Under the pieces are notes generated by a model, which made no database searches, had not been told where the DNA came from, and saw only the letters and a program-made list of their open reading frames with translations. A DNA stretch of 64,000 nt. It comes from Bufo bufo. Lineage: Eukaryota; Chordata; Amphibia; Anura; Bufonidae. Shown in pieces: positions 20,792-32,380 of the stretch. Numbering within the stretch: the first letter of the stretch is position 1; every line of letters begins with the position of its first letter. The position numbers and the translations under genes are program-made. The stretch lies in assembly GCF_905171765.1 (NCBI RefSeq), contig NC_053390.1:335258407-335322406 (forward strand). Direction: 5' to 3'.

Positions 20792-22337
20792 CAGTCGTGG
20801 CCAAAAGTTTTGAGAATTACATAAATATTGGAAATTGGAAAAGTTGCTGCTTAAGTTTTTATAATAGCAATTTGCATATACTCCAGAATGTTATGAAGAG
20901 TGATCAGATGAATTGCATAGTCCTTCTTTGCCATGAAAATTTACTTAATCCCAAAAAAAACTTTCCATTGCATTTGATTGCTGTCATTAAAGGACCTGCT
21001 GAGATCATTTCAGTAATCGTCTTGTTAACTCAGGTGAGAATGTTGACGAGCACAAGGCTGGAGATCATTATGTCAGGCTGATTGGGTTAAAATGGCAGAC
21101 TTGACATGTTAAAAGGAGGGTGATGCTTGAAATCATTGTTCTTCCATTGTTAACCATGGTGACCTGCAAAGAAACGCGTGCAGCCATCATTGCGTTGCAT
21201 AAAAATGGCTTCACAGGCAAGGATATTGTGGCTACTAAGATTGCACCTCAATCAACAATTTATAGGATATTCAAGAACTTCAAGGAAAGAGGTTCAATTC
21301 TTGTTAAGAAGGCTTCAGGGCATTCAAGAAAGTCCAGCAAGCGCCAGGATCGTCACCTAAAGAGGATTCACCTGCGGGATCGGAGTGCCACCAGTGCAGA
21401 GCTTGCTCAGGAATGGCAGCAGGCAGGTGTGAGCGCATCTGCGCGCACAGTGAGGCAAAGACTTTTGGAAGATGGCCTGGTGTCAAGAAGGGCAGCAAAG
21501 AAGCCACTTCTCTCCAAAAAAAAACATCAGGGACAGATTGAACTTCTGCAGAAAGTATGGTGAATGGACTGCTGAGGAGTGGGGCAAAGTCATATTCTCC
21601 GATGAAGCCTCTTTCCGATTGTTTGGGGCATCTGGAAAAAGGCTTGTCGGAGAAGAAAAGGTGAGCGCTACCATCAGTCCTGTGTCATGCCAACAGTAAA
21701 GCACCCTGAGACCATTCATGTGTGGGGTTGCTTCTCATCCAAGGGAGTGGGCTCACTCACAATTTTGCCCAAAAACACAGCCATGAATAAAGAATGGTAC
21801 CAAACAGCAACTTCTTCTAACAATCCAACAACAATTTGGTGAAGAACAATGCATTTTCCAGCACGATGGAGCACCGTGCCATAAGGCAAAAGTGATAACT
21901 AAGTGGCTCGGGGACCAAAACATTGACATTTTGGGTCCATGGCCTGGAAACTCCCCAGATCTTAATCCCATTGAGAACTTGTGGTCAATCCTCAAGAGGC
22001 GGGTGGACAAACAAAAACCCACTAATTCTGACAAACTCAAAGAAGTGATTATGAAAGAATGGGTTTCTATCAGTCAGGAATTGGCCCAGAAGTTGATTAA
22101 GAGCATGCCCAGTCGAATTGCAGAGGTCCTGAAAAAGAAGGGCCAACACTGCAAATACTGACTCTTTGCATAAATGTCATGTAATTGTCGATAAAAGCCT
22201 TTGAAACGTATGAAGTGCGTGTAATTATATTTCACTACATCACAGAAACAACTGAAACAAAGATCTAAAAGCAGTTTAGCAGTAAACTTTGTGAAAACTA
22301 ATATTTGTGTCATTCCCAAAACTTTTGGCCACGACTG
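20792..22337 (+). mobile_element. Tc1-like element, 1.55 kb, complete ends
   Basis: Ends CAGTCGTGGCCAAAAGTTTT and AAAACTTTTGGCCACGACTG form a perfect 20-bp inverted repeat, flanked by the TA duplication (20790-20791 and 22338-22339) that all Tc1/mariner elements make. A transposase-derived sequence fills the interior on the plus strand. Both ends are intact, so the DNA could in principle be moved by a transposase supplied from elsewhere. Confidence 0.94.
21156..22161 (+). pseudogene. Tc1-like transposase (three frameshifts)
   Basis: Tc1 transposases bind the element ends with two helix-turn-helix domains and cut with a DDE catalytic core. Translation from the ATG at 21156 gives the HTH part (ETRAAIIALHKNG, then SARTVRQRLLEDGL). 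The frame then shifts in the A run at about 21517-21526, near 21650, and near 21805. The catalytic motifs survive across frames: VIFSDEASF (first D, about 21590), CIFQHDGAPCH (second D, about 21850) and SPDLNPIENLW (last D..E pair, about 21955). The end at 22161 is natural. The total length, about 335 codons, is normal for the family. An upstream in-frame ATG at 21120 is less likely, because family members start close to the KETR block. Confidence 0.9.
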
Positions 22338-22339
22338 TA

Positions 22340-23001
22340 TACAAGTGTATTAGAGTTAGCAAAGTGACCAAGCAACTGAGCTATCAATACTCCACTGCAA
22401 AGTTGTGGGAAACACATTAAAACACCATCATGAGAGGTCAGGAAAGGCAAAACTAGAGGATTGCATCATTCAGTGGACACCTATAGTCACAGGAGACAGA
22501 GTACAGCCATAGGGAAAGGAATCTTTGCCACATCTTTGCCACATTACCAACTACTGTACAATACTTCATCATCTGGGAGGAGAGAAATTGAACTTTGTGT
22601 GAACTGCTGATGAATGTGATGCTATCCTTTTTTTGAACTAAGTAAAGGGAGACATTATTGGTTCAACAATATCTGCCTGGTTTCTTTCATCATCACTTTT
22701 TTCACTGCAGCGAGTCCCTGAGGAGCCAGTGCAGAGGATAGCAGTGGACGTTGCTCCCTGCGGTCTGATGCAGTGAAAAAAGGTGATAATGATAGGAACC
22801 TGGCAGGTTCGCACAGAACAAGCCACTGTTTCTTCTGACAATTAACACTTGTGCATGTATAAATATAGGTAGGCATTCTTCCCCTGTTAAAACAGAATTT
22901 TTGGACACTTGTGTGGAACAAGCCACTGTTTCTTATGACATTAGTGTGTGTGTTTGTGTGTGTGTGTGTGTGTATAAACAGGAGCAGGAATCTGTCCCCA
23001 T
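22340..23001. other. Intergenic; TG microsatellite at about 22943-22975
   Basis: No coding region is supported. A short imperfect inverted repeat (gttcgcacagaacaagccact versus later 'ggaacaagccactg') repeats a phrase on either side of about 22860. A (TG)n tract of roughly 30 bp ends near 22975. Confidence 0.5.
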
Positions 23002-23004
23002 TAA

Positions 23005-23486
23005 GGCCTCTTTCACACTACAGTATGTCGATTTCAGTGTTTTGCATTCCGTTTTTCACGGATCCGTTGTTCCGTTTTTTTTTTTTGTTGTGTTTCCGTT
23101 TCCGTTCCGTTTTTCTATTCCGTTTTTCCGTATGGCATATACAGTATACAGTAAAATTGGGCTGGGCATAACATTTTCAATAGATGATTCAGAAAAAACA
23201 GAACAGATACGGAAGACATACGGATGCATTTCCGTATGTGTTCCGTTTTTTTGCGGACCCATTGACTTGAATGGAGCCACGGAACGTGATTTGCGGCCAA
23301 ATATAGGACATGTTCTATATTTCAACGGAACAGAAAAATGGAAATACGGAAACGGAATGCATATGGAACACATTCCGTTTTTTTTTGCGGAACCATTGAA
23401 ATGAATGGTTCTGTATACGGACCGTATACGAAACGCAAAAAACGGCCCGCAAAACGGAAAAAAAAAACGGTAGTGTGAAAGAGGCC
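23005..23486. mobile_element. Harbinger-type hairpin element, 482 bp
   Basis: Ends GGCCTCTTTCACACTAC and GTAGTGTGAAAGAGGCC are perfectly inverted, and TAA duplications lie at 23002-23004 and 23487-23489. A 3-bp TWA duplication is the PIF/Harbinger signature. The inner sequence is a long palindrome rich in ccgtttttccg and its complement. The open frames on both strands result from that symmetry. It is nearly the same length and sequence as 47514-47996. Confidence 0.85.
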
Positions 23487-23489
23487 TAA

Positions 23490-24550
23490 GGCATAATTTC
23501 TGGATGATTGGTCCCATCAACCCACTGTTTTATCCCATAACACCTTGTGTGCTTAAACACCATCTGCCTCCAATATAAGTTTTTGGAAACTTACTAATAT
23601 GAAAAGGCATAACACATGTGACGGCACAATGTGTTTCTAAACCCATAGCTATATATGGCAATGTCACTATTTGTTATTGCTGTCATTGCATTCAAGGAAG
23701 GAAAGAAAAAGCAAACATTTATTGAAAAAACAAACAAAAGAGATAATAAAACAATTTACAGAAATTTGAGCCCTAGGAGACCTCAGAGTGTCATATACCA
23801 ATTTTCAGGCCAATTGAAGCAACTTTGATTTGTGTAGAATCGAATCTGACACAAATCAAATTTTTTGAATAAAAATCAGACATCAAACGAATTTTAAGAA
23901 GTTCACTCATCTCTACTATACATTGATTGGTTAAGATGACTATAGACATAGAGACAGGGTCTCCAGGACACTACAGTCTGAAGGACAGGCTAGGCAGCAG
24001 GCTACTAGTGAAAATAAGTATGAGTTTAAGGTATTTAAGAACAGGGGTCAGGTGATATTTGCATATAGCTGTAAAGTGGGCCACCAGAATTCATTTTACT
24101 GGTGGTTCCTAAGCACCCTAATCCAACACTGACTATAAATATTCTTAATTACTGTCTAACTATTTTTAACCCCTTAGTGACACCAATATTCCAATTACCG
24201 GCTGTCACTAGGGGACCTTAGGCTTGGCCACTGCCATTTTACTGCGGCTCAGTCTAACCATTTACATTAGAGCCACGCTCCTGCTCTAATGGCCCAGAGC
24301 CGCAGGAGCGTTGATTAACCCCTTAAATGTTGCTTACAATAGCTCTAGCGGCATGTAAGTGGTTACAGAGGGAGTGGACTCAAGCAATATATTGATGCTA
24401 AACTTAAGTTGTAAATGTCTTTATAAGTAATTGGAGTATCTTTTCATTGAAAATAGTTTTGTAATGTGGGCTCTTTTAACAAGTAGTTTATTTAGAACCA
24501 AAAGCATGTTTGTTATCGAGCACAAACAATTACCCTCCATTACAAATAAG
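23490..24550. other. Intergenic; worn repeat ends
   Basis: At about 23823-23912 'gaagttcactcatctcta' matches one end of the TAGAGATGAGCGAA hAT-type family without a clear partner. At 24168-24375 sequence starting ttaaccccttagtgac resembles the end of a TTAA-target element, with an inner hairpin (agagccacgctcctgctcta / gagccgcaggagcg). No gene is visible. Confidence 0.45.
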
Positions 24551-24553
24551 TAA

Positions 24554-24884
24554 AGCCAGTTTCACACTTGTACTTATCAGATCCAGCAGGATGTTTTGGC
24601 AAAGATAATTCTGCTGGAGTTCATAGGATCCGGTCCAGCTGGATACTGTTATTTATCGCCAGACCCCATTGATTATAATGGGATCCAGCGGGGATCTGGC
24701 TAGGTTTTGGCATGCAGCAGTTTTTGTCCAGTTGAAATCTGGCACTCATGCCATAAACCATCCGGATACCATTATTGTCAATGGGGTCTGGCAGTGAACA
24801 GCAGTAATCAGCTAGGTCAGATCCGTTGAAATCCTACAGGCTGTTCTCTGCCAGATCCAATAAACGCAAGTGTGAAACTAGCCT
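24554..24884. mobile_element. Short inverted-repeat element, Harbinger-like
   Basis: The ends agccagtttcacacttg and caagtgtgaaactagcct are inverted, with a likely TAA/TTA duplication outside. The interior is symmetrical (ccggtccagctggatactgtt and its partner further on), giving a hairpin with ggatccagcgggatctgg near the middle. It has no coding capacity. Confidence 0.65.
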
Positions 24885-25303
24885 TAGGATAAGATATGTC
24901 ATTTTGTAGCGAATAGTAATTGTTCATATAAAACTATGGTATTTTCTCTGAATTCCTCAATCCAGTAGCTTTTTTCCATCATCTTTTCTCTACCATAGTC
25001 TTTTTGGCTGACAGTTTTTGAGGTGAAGGAATGGCTGACTAAATTACACTTCTAGTGAATTGTGGTAACCATGGCACAACTTAAATTGATGAATGTCAGT
25101 ACCCACAGTTCAAATATTTGCAGTATATACTATAGATAGAAATGTTCTTTTATATCTCTTTTCTTTTAGAGTTTTATTAGATTCTACAGAAAATTAGTAG
25201 ACTAAGACAGATTTCACTAACTCAAGGCCATACAACTCTATGTAGGCCACCGGTTATTGCAGGCATTCCCAAGAAACTGAATATATCTCCTGAGGCTTAA
25301 TTT
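24885..25303. other. Intergenic, nothing recognised
   Basis: AT-rich sequence with no convincing reading frame and no repeat end I recognise. Confidence 0.5.
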
Positions 25304-25311
25304 ACTGAGGG

Positions 25312-26260
25312 CAGTGGCGTAGCGTGGGGGGGGGTCCAGGGGAACCGTTGCCCCGGGCGCCAAATTGTAGGGGGCGCCATGCAGCAGGCAGTATAATGAG
25401 GGTGCCTCATTCTGCCTCATAAGCTTCAGGCCAGACCTGAAGCCTATAAAGCAGTAGAATAGCACAGGAGATCACGATTACATCACTGTGACCTCCTGCA
25501 CCAGGTCTCGCAAAATGATGTGGCGCAGGAGGGCACGGTGATGTGTTCCTGACCGCCTGTGCCGGGATGCCCGAACAAAGGCTACAAGAGACGATGAAGA
25601 GATGAGTATTAAGGACCATAAAGGGGGCACTATGGAGGTGGGTGAAAGAATGGTGGCCATTACAAATTATACAGAGGGGCCAATATATATTATAAAGAGG
25701 GGCCATTATATATTATACAGAGGGGCCTTTATATATAATAATTATACAGGGGGGCCATTATATATTATACAGAGGGGCCATTATATATTATAATAATACA
25801 GAATGCCCTTTAATAATGCCCCCTCTGTATAATATATAATGGCCCCCCTAATAATAATAAAACTCAGCAGAGATGAGACACAGCGGAAAGAAGGTGTCAT
25901 GGCAGTCTTATCTCCGAATGAAGAATTTGAGGAAAGTCTACATCACAGGAGATGTCACTGGATGGATGAGGTATGTGGTGCTATATTATACTGTATATTT
26001 TGTAGTTTCACAGTAGGGATGGGAGGTGGATTGAGAATATGGCCCACCCTGATGCATCCTGGCCCCAAACTGTGCGTGTTCTAAATTCTGGGGGCCCACA
26101 CCCATCTATACATTATCTGTACTCAGAGAATGATCACTGTGTTATCTGTGGTGTTACATAGGACTGCTACATTATCTGTAAAAAGGGGCGTGTCCACAGG
26201 TTGGGGGGGGGCGCAATACATGGCTTGCACCTGGTGCTGGCAACCCATGCTACTCCACTG
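25312..26260. mobile_element. hAT-type non-autonomous element, 949 bp
   Basis: Perfect 8-bp duplications actgaggg lie at 25304-25311 and 26261-26268. Ends CAGTGGCGTAGCGTGGG and CCCATGCTACTCCACTG are inverted with two mismatches. The inside carries a 'ccccgggcgcc' tract near the left end and a minisatellite 'ggggccattatatattatacaga' (about 25670-25850), partly inverted. It has no transposase; the family is called from ends and duplication length. Confidence 0.88.
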
Positions 26261-26634
26261 ACTGAGGGGATTTCTATAGAGTAATACAGCTGTAATTTAA
26301 TTAATGAAGTACTGTTCTGGATGCTTTTTATATGCAAGTAATGTCAGGATACACAGGAAAAAAAATTATTGTTTAACTGATATTAGAACATCAGAATAAT
26401 ATTACTGACATTTTCACATTTCTAAGCCAGTGGCAGAAGTTCTGCCAAAAAATACAGCCAGAAAAGTGTAGTGACTTCTTTCCTGTAGCTAAAATATAGG
26501 CCAACTCTTTGCACATGTATATTAAAGTTAATATTTAATAAGCAAATTGGAATCACCATGATTGGAAACGTATAGTGGAGCCAGCAGCAGGTATATTCCA
26601 GGATTATACAAGCTTTGGTTACCTCACCATTGTT

Positions 26635-27026
26635 CAGGGACCTAGCAAGGGGGGGCAGATGGGGCATGTGCCCCGGGCGCAGAGGCTGGGGCACTGCCGG
26701 GCAATTTGTTTGCTTAGTGAAGCAGGGAGCCGTCCGCTCACCACAGCAACTTTATTCCGGTTCCAGCGGACATCGCGCTGACACGCCAACGACACCCTGG
26801 ATGAGGCAGGACCAGTTAGGTCTTTCGTTTATTGCAAGGTGTATCAGTACACGCTGTGTACCCTATGAGAATGTAGTTATGCATTGGGCGGAGTTAGAGG
26901 AATGGCTTAGTGTAAAAAAAAATTGCCGCACTCTGCTTAAGCACCCCCTCATTAAGTAAATTTGAGTTGGGGGGGGGGGAATCTGAATCCTTGCCCCAGG
27001 TGCAGAAAAGCCTAGCTACACCTCTG
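26635..27026. mobile_element. hAT-type non-autonomous element, 392 bp
   Basis: Ends CAGGGACCTAGC and GCTACACCTCTG are an imperfect inverted repeat. Flanks ccattgtt (26627-26634) and cccttgtt (27027-27034) agree at seven of eight bases. The interior has the 'tgccccgggcgcagaggc' tract seen in other members of this group of elements, and ends 'ccttgccccaggtgcagaaa'. It is related in style to 25312-26260. Confidence 0.72.
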
Positions 27027-27034
27027 CCCTTGTT

Positions 27035-28486
27035 TATGACTTGCTTTTTGTCAGCTTTTGAACCTCCCACTGCTACTGATTAACTGGTGGAAACACATCT
27101 GGGAGAAATTTATAGGATTATCGTAGGGTTGAATTAGGGTCCGCTTTGTAGGGTTGCCACTTTCAGGGTGATTAATCTACCAGGGACCAGGTTAGGACAA
27201 CCCCAGGGTTAGTTTGATCTCACAACAGCTCACATTGAACACTGAATGCCTTAAATAGTGATTGAGTCATGAGTCTTTGTGGGTTTTCGTATGATATGGG
27301 GCAAATGTGGTTTGTTGTAACACTGTGATTTGTTTCATTTCTGGTTGACCACTGTAGTTTTTTATGTTTTTTGGTCTTAATTTATGGATTAAAAGTTATG
27401 TTTTACAGGCATTTATACAGCAAGACTAGCTCAAGAATATGAAATCCAACAGATGTCCAAAATGTAAAAATTTTGCTAAGAACCAAATAATCCAGGAAAA
27501 ACTATGACATTATTTGTTGGCAATCAATATTAGCCATGACTCAATGGAAGTAAATTCTAATGATAAGCAGGATATCAGATCCAAAAAATGATCATCTCTG
27601 TCTGTACAACCCATTCTTCATCAGTCTTTTAAGACTGTAATTAAAATGATAACGAGAGAAAGAATATACTCACTTACACTGTGTTTTATAACATGCATCA
27701 GCTCAGAGAGTTATACAAGTATTATTATTGAAGTGAAAATATTTCAATGAGCTGTCAAAAAATCTCTGAGTATATTCTCTTCATCCAACAGCAACAAATC
27801 CTATGCAAACAAATCAAGTGGAGCAGAAATCCCTTGCACAAGATGATAGGCGAGTCCTCCATGCTAACACTGCATGCAAGCCAAGTTTCATGTACTTTGA
27901 TGGCTGACCTCCAAGTCCTGACATATTCATTATATTCCAGCATGTTGGGTGCAGATTGCAGCGAAGTGATGACAGCTACAAGACAGCCAACAAGGAATAT
28001 GGGCATTCTGGCAACAGGTGGCCTTTCACTTGTAGAGGGGAAGTTAATCTAGTTTATCATCAAAGAATATTATGTTAGAGAAGTGTCATTTTTATGAAAG
28101 TTCCGGTGACAGATCAAATAGAAGAACCATTCCTCCAAAGACCATGATATTTTTTAGTGGTCCTTTCAATCTTATTGATTGCTTACACTTGCTTGGAGAC
28201 ACTAAAAATTTACTTCATTGTCCACTGGCTCGCATTGCCAGTTCTAAATTAAGGTCCATTAGCAGTCAAATGTTTGCACAGTAGCATGTGTATTCAATTT
28301 GTCATCACAGCTGGCCAAATGTTCACAGAGGCAGTAGAGGAAATATTTAAACACACATATCTATGATGTGAAAAGAGCAAGTCTATAAAACAGCATATTC
28401 AAATGTTTTTAGAAAACTAAAAGTTTCAAATGAACTGGACATGACTGGGTTTGGAAGGAGTAGGTGACTAGGAAAAAAAGGTCAAA
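27035..28486. other. Intergenic, no gene recognised
   Basis: Mostly AT-rich unique sequence. Short open frames at 27747-28052 and on the opposite strand overlap each other and resemble no protein I know. No transposon ends are evident. Confidence 0.5.
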
Positions 28487-28490
28487 CATG

Positions 28491-29161
28491 TGTGGTAATG
28501 TTGACAGTGCGGGAAGGTGTGTGTATCCCACCCAGATGCCTCAGCTGGGTGAGATAGCTAAAATGCGGAAAGACGCAGTGGTCTCAGCAAAGTATAGTTT
28601 GCTGAGACAGTTTTGTGTACATTTTCTTCTGGGCTGGATTTTACTTGGATTGGCAGATAGGTTTGGTAGTGGGATCTGCAAGTCCACACCCTTCCAGCAC
28701 AGGTATTCTTCTTCAACTGAGGTGATCGCAGGGGAGACCTGCTCTAATCAAAGAGGGCATAAAACCAACCCTCTGTGTGTTAGTCAGGGGGAAGGAAAGG
28801 CTGAGGAGGCCTGAGTTTGGGGGACCCAGAAACGCCTGCGGAGAGAGGATCGCACGGCCAGAGTCAGGCGGACTTCTGGGACACAATCCACCAAAGGTAC
28901 TGATGTTGTTGTAGTAACAGCCTGGAGGCTGCTGGACTGTTTGGGTTGAGAAAGCTGCATCTGATCACGTGTGTGAACTGTGTTCTTTAGAGGTGAGTCA
29001 GGGAATGAATTATGTATTAGGTAGTGCCTAGACGGGCAGGAGTTATTTTGGTTGCTGTATTGTGCTAAAGTGCTAGAAAATAAAGCATCGTTTGGACTTC
29101 AATCCGGTTGTCTGCAAGAAATCTGTGATTGAGACCCCCTGTGAGACAGCAATCCCTTACA
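28491..29161 (+). mobile_element. Solo LTR, 671 bp
   Basis: It begins TGTGGTAATGTTGAC and ends ATCCCTTACA. A 4-bp duplication catg flanks it (28487-28490 and 29162-29165). A polyadenylation signal AATAAA at 29079-29084, followed within about 30 bp by a T-rich stretch, fits the R region of an LTR on the plus strand. No primer-binding site or coding sequence is adjacent. The family is probably Ty3/Gypsy, but it is not the TGTAACG group found elsewhere in the window. Confidence 0.75.
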
Positions 29162-29165
29162 CATG

Positions 29166-29964
29166 TTAGAAGGTGTAAAAGGGAGCTTAAGTGGGAAAAT
29201 AGGTAGGAAGAAAGGAGGAGAACACAGACGTTCCTGGTAAAAGGAAGGTTAAGTATTGCACATCTATTTCTGCCAGTGGTCCAAAGCATTAAAAGAGCCT
29301 ACTTACCAACTTTTATATTGTCAGTTTATCTGGCCATGGGTGAGGTCTTGCTTTGGGAATACATTGTCATGTTAGCCTATAAGAACAGAAGCATAACTAG
29401 AATTAATAGGGTCACATAGCAAAAGGAGATGGGTCTGACCCTCTAGTGGCAGTAGACTCCAACAACAACATAAGCAGCAGTAATCAAAAGGAGTACGTAG
29501 GGTATTTTGCGGTCATAAAACTAATTTTAGTGGGAAGATTACTTAAAGGCATGTAAAACTATACCTTTGTGACCACTGAAAGCCTTATTATTGCAGACAA
29601 AGCTAAGTTTTATACATTATTTAAATGAGCTGCCAAGTGCTTTGAGGACAGTCCCCAGCTTAGCAACTGCTCTTACTTTCTGGAATGAAGATCCACCCAT
29701 GCTGCCCTCTTGGTGTTGATTGACAGCTCTACTAGTCTAGCACGTCTCTGTATTAGGCCACAAACACTTGTGCATGCACCATGTGATACCAGTCAGAATA
29801 CCAGGGTTGTTAGATTAGTGAACTATCAGTCAAGGTTAAGGGGCTAGCATTGGGTGGTGCTTACTCAGGAGAGCTAGGAGCCACCTTCAGGGCAGTTGCC
29901 AGCCTATTTGCCTAATGAAAAATTTATATTCTATTCTATTCATTATTCATATTGTATTATACTT
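29166..29964. other. Intergenic, nothing recognised
   Basis: No coding region, transposon end or tandem repeat is evident. Confidence 0.5.
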
Positions 29965-30350
29965 ATTTTGAGCTAAAAATCATTTTCAATTGGTCTTTGT
30001 TCTACAGCCTTCACTTTCAGTGTATCTATTTCTTTCTGCTTTACAATGAATCCGTCAGGGGGCTGTTCTGACTGCTCAACATGTGACCCTTATTTCTGAA
30101 GTCCTTTCAGCTCCTAAACACTCATTTAAGCCATCAGTTTGATAAGAATGTATCATAATGAGTGTTTATGAACTGTTAGGAGTTCAGAGATGAGGGCTAC
30201 AAATCCAGCCATTAGAACAACTCCCTGATGGATTCAGTGTAAAAAAGAAAGCAATAGTCTGCAGATATACTGAAAGTGAAGGCTGCAGAATAAAAACTGT
30301 TGAACATTTTTAATAAAGACCATTTAAAAAAATTATTTTTAGCTCAAAAT
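29965..30350. mobile_element. Fold-back element, about 386 bp
   Basis: Ends attttgagctaaaaatcatt and ttatttttagctcaaaat are inverted, and the symmetry runs deep: 'cagccttcactttcagt' pairs with 'actgaaagtgaaggctgcag', and 'aatgaatccgtcaggg' with 'ccctgatggattcagt'. The centre is near 30158. The target duplication is not clear. It has no coding capacity; the superfamily is unresolved. Confidence 0.75.
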
Positions 30351-30622
30351 GAGTAAAATAAAGTCAAGGGCAATTTAATAGCAAAAATAGTAACCTGACT
30401 TGTTCACTCCAAATTAAGATGCCAGCTATTTGTGCCAAATTGTCATGATTATAATTTATATACTGGATATTTTGCACACAAAAAAAATGGAAATTGTAAT
30501 TTGAATCTGAAAGTAGATGTGTGCCTCGTAGAAAAGTTGCTTTTCACTTTAAAGTTATGAAATATTTCCAGTGTTTGAAGTAATAAAGAAAGCAAATGTT
30601 TAGAAGATTAAAGGATCAATTA

Positions 30623-32209
30623 CAAACCGGATTCCAAAAAAGTTGGGACACTAAACAAATTGTGAATAAAAACTGAATGCAATGATGTGGAGATGGCAAA
30701 TGTCAATATTTTATTTGTAATAGAACGTAGATGACAGATCAAATGTTTAATCCGAGTAAATGTATCATTTTAAAGGAAAAATACGTTGATTCAAAATTTC
30801 ACGGTGTCAACAAATCCCCAAAAAGTTGGGACAAGTAGCAATAAGAGGCTGGAAAAAGTAAATTTGAGCATAACGAAGAGCTGGAAGACCAATTAACACT
30901 AATTAGGTCAATTGGAAACATGATTGGGTATAAAAAGAGCTTCTCAGAGTGGCAGTGTCTCTCAGAAGCCAAGATGGGTAGAGGATCACCAATTCCCACA
31001 ATGTTGCGCAGAAAGATAGTGGAGCAATATCAGAAAGGTGTTACCCAGTGAAAAATTGCAAAGACTTTGCATCTATCATCATCAACTGTGCATGACATCA
31101 TCCAAAGATTCAGAGAATCTGGAACAATCTCTGTGCGTCAGGGTCAAGGCCGTAAAACCATACTGGATGCCTGTGATCTCCGGGCCCTTAAACGACACTG
31201 CACCACAAACAGGAATGCTACTGTAAAGGAAATCACAGAATGGGCTCAGGAATACTTCCAGAAACCATTGTCAGTGAACACAATCCACCGTGCCATCCAC
31301 CGTTGCCAGCTGAAACTCTACAGTGCAAAGAAGAAGCCATTTCTAAGCAAGATCCACAAGCTCAGGCGTTTTCACTGGGCCAGGGATCATTTAAAATGGA
31401 GTGTGGCAAAATGGAAGACTGTTCTGTGGTCAGACGATTCGAAGTTCTTTTTGGAAATCTGGGACGCCATGTCATCCGAACGAAAGAGGACAAGGACAAC
31501 CCAAGTTGTTATCAACGCTCAGTTCAGAAGCCTGCATCTCTGATGGTATGGGGTTGCATGAGTGCGTGTGGCATGGGCAGCTTGCATGTCTGGAAAGGCA
31601 CCATTAATGCAGAAAAATATATTCAGGTTCTAGAACAACATATGCTCCCATCCAGACGTCATCTCTTTCAGGGAAGACCCTGCATTTTTCAACAAGACAA
31701 TGCCAGACCACATTCTGCATCAATCACAACATCATGGCTGCGTAGGAGAAGGATCCGGGTACTGAAATGGCCAGTCTGCAGTCCAGATCTTTCACCTATA
31801 GAGAACATTTGGCGCATCATAAAGAGGAAGGTGCAACAAAGAAGGCCCAAGACGATTGAACAGTTAGAGGCCTGTATTAGACAAGAATGGGAGAGCATTC
31901 CTATTTCTAAACTTGAGAAAATGGTCTCCTCGGTCCCCAGACGCCTGTTGAGTGTTGTAAGAAGAAGGGGAGATGCCACACAGTGGTGAAAATGGCCTTG
32001 TCCCAACTTTTTGGGGATTTGTTGACACCATGAAATTCTGATTCAACATATTTTTCCCTTAAAATGGTACATTTTCTCAGTTTAAACTTTTGTTCCGTGA
32101 TTTATGTTCTATTCTGAATAAAATATTAGAAGTTGGCACCTCCACATCATTGCATTCAGTTTTTATTCACGATTTGTATAGTGTCCCAACTTTTTTGGAA
32201 TCCGGTTTG
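30623..32209 (+). mobile_element. Tc1-like element, second family, 1.59 kb, complete ends
   Basis: Ends CAAACCGGATTCCAAAAAAG and CTTTTTTGGAATCCGGTTTG are inverted; the right copy lies at about 32188-32209. The TA duplication is at 30621-30622 and 32210-32211. The inverted repeat is long, since 'gtgaataaaaactgaatgca' (about 30661) recurs inverted at about 32150. The ends differ entirely from those of 20792-22337, so this is a separate Tc1 family. Confidence 0.94.
30974..31989 (+). pseudogene. Tc1-like transposase (one stop, one frameshift)
   Basis: The frame begins at ATG 30974 (MGRGSPIPTMLRRKIVEQY) and holds the N-terminal helix-turn-helix part. A TGA at 31049-31051 replaces a sense codon before KIAKTLHLSSSTVHDII. 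The frame is open again to about 31435, where a frameshift occurs next to the first catalytic aspartate (VLWSDDSKF). It continues in the next frame to the stop at 31989, with [11 protein letters not shown] (second D) and [11 protein letters not shown] (last D..E pair). About 339 codons is the normal length. Only two lesions make this a younger copy than the one at 21156. Confidence 0.92.
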
Positions 32210-32380
32210 TACATATTGCTGAGCCACTTTTCAAACATGGAAGATTTAGACATTTCTCCAATCAAACTTACAGATAAAGTTTATCATTTTTGCTATGTAT
32301 GATATAATTTAATGTACAATTAATGTTCTTAATTCGGTTTGATTTCATAAATAGTAATTGGGTTTATGTCTGGTTTTTAA

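Noticed and set aside
22901..23520. Frames of 154-167 codons on both strands rich in phenylalanine and VFR
   Set aside because: They overlie the palindromic Harbinger-type element, and an equivalent frame occurs in its sister copy at 47411-47920.
28464..28814. 116-codon frame, a possible small protein
   Set aside because: It lies within a solo LTR with duplication, TG..CA ends and a polyadenylation signal, and has no recognisable domain.
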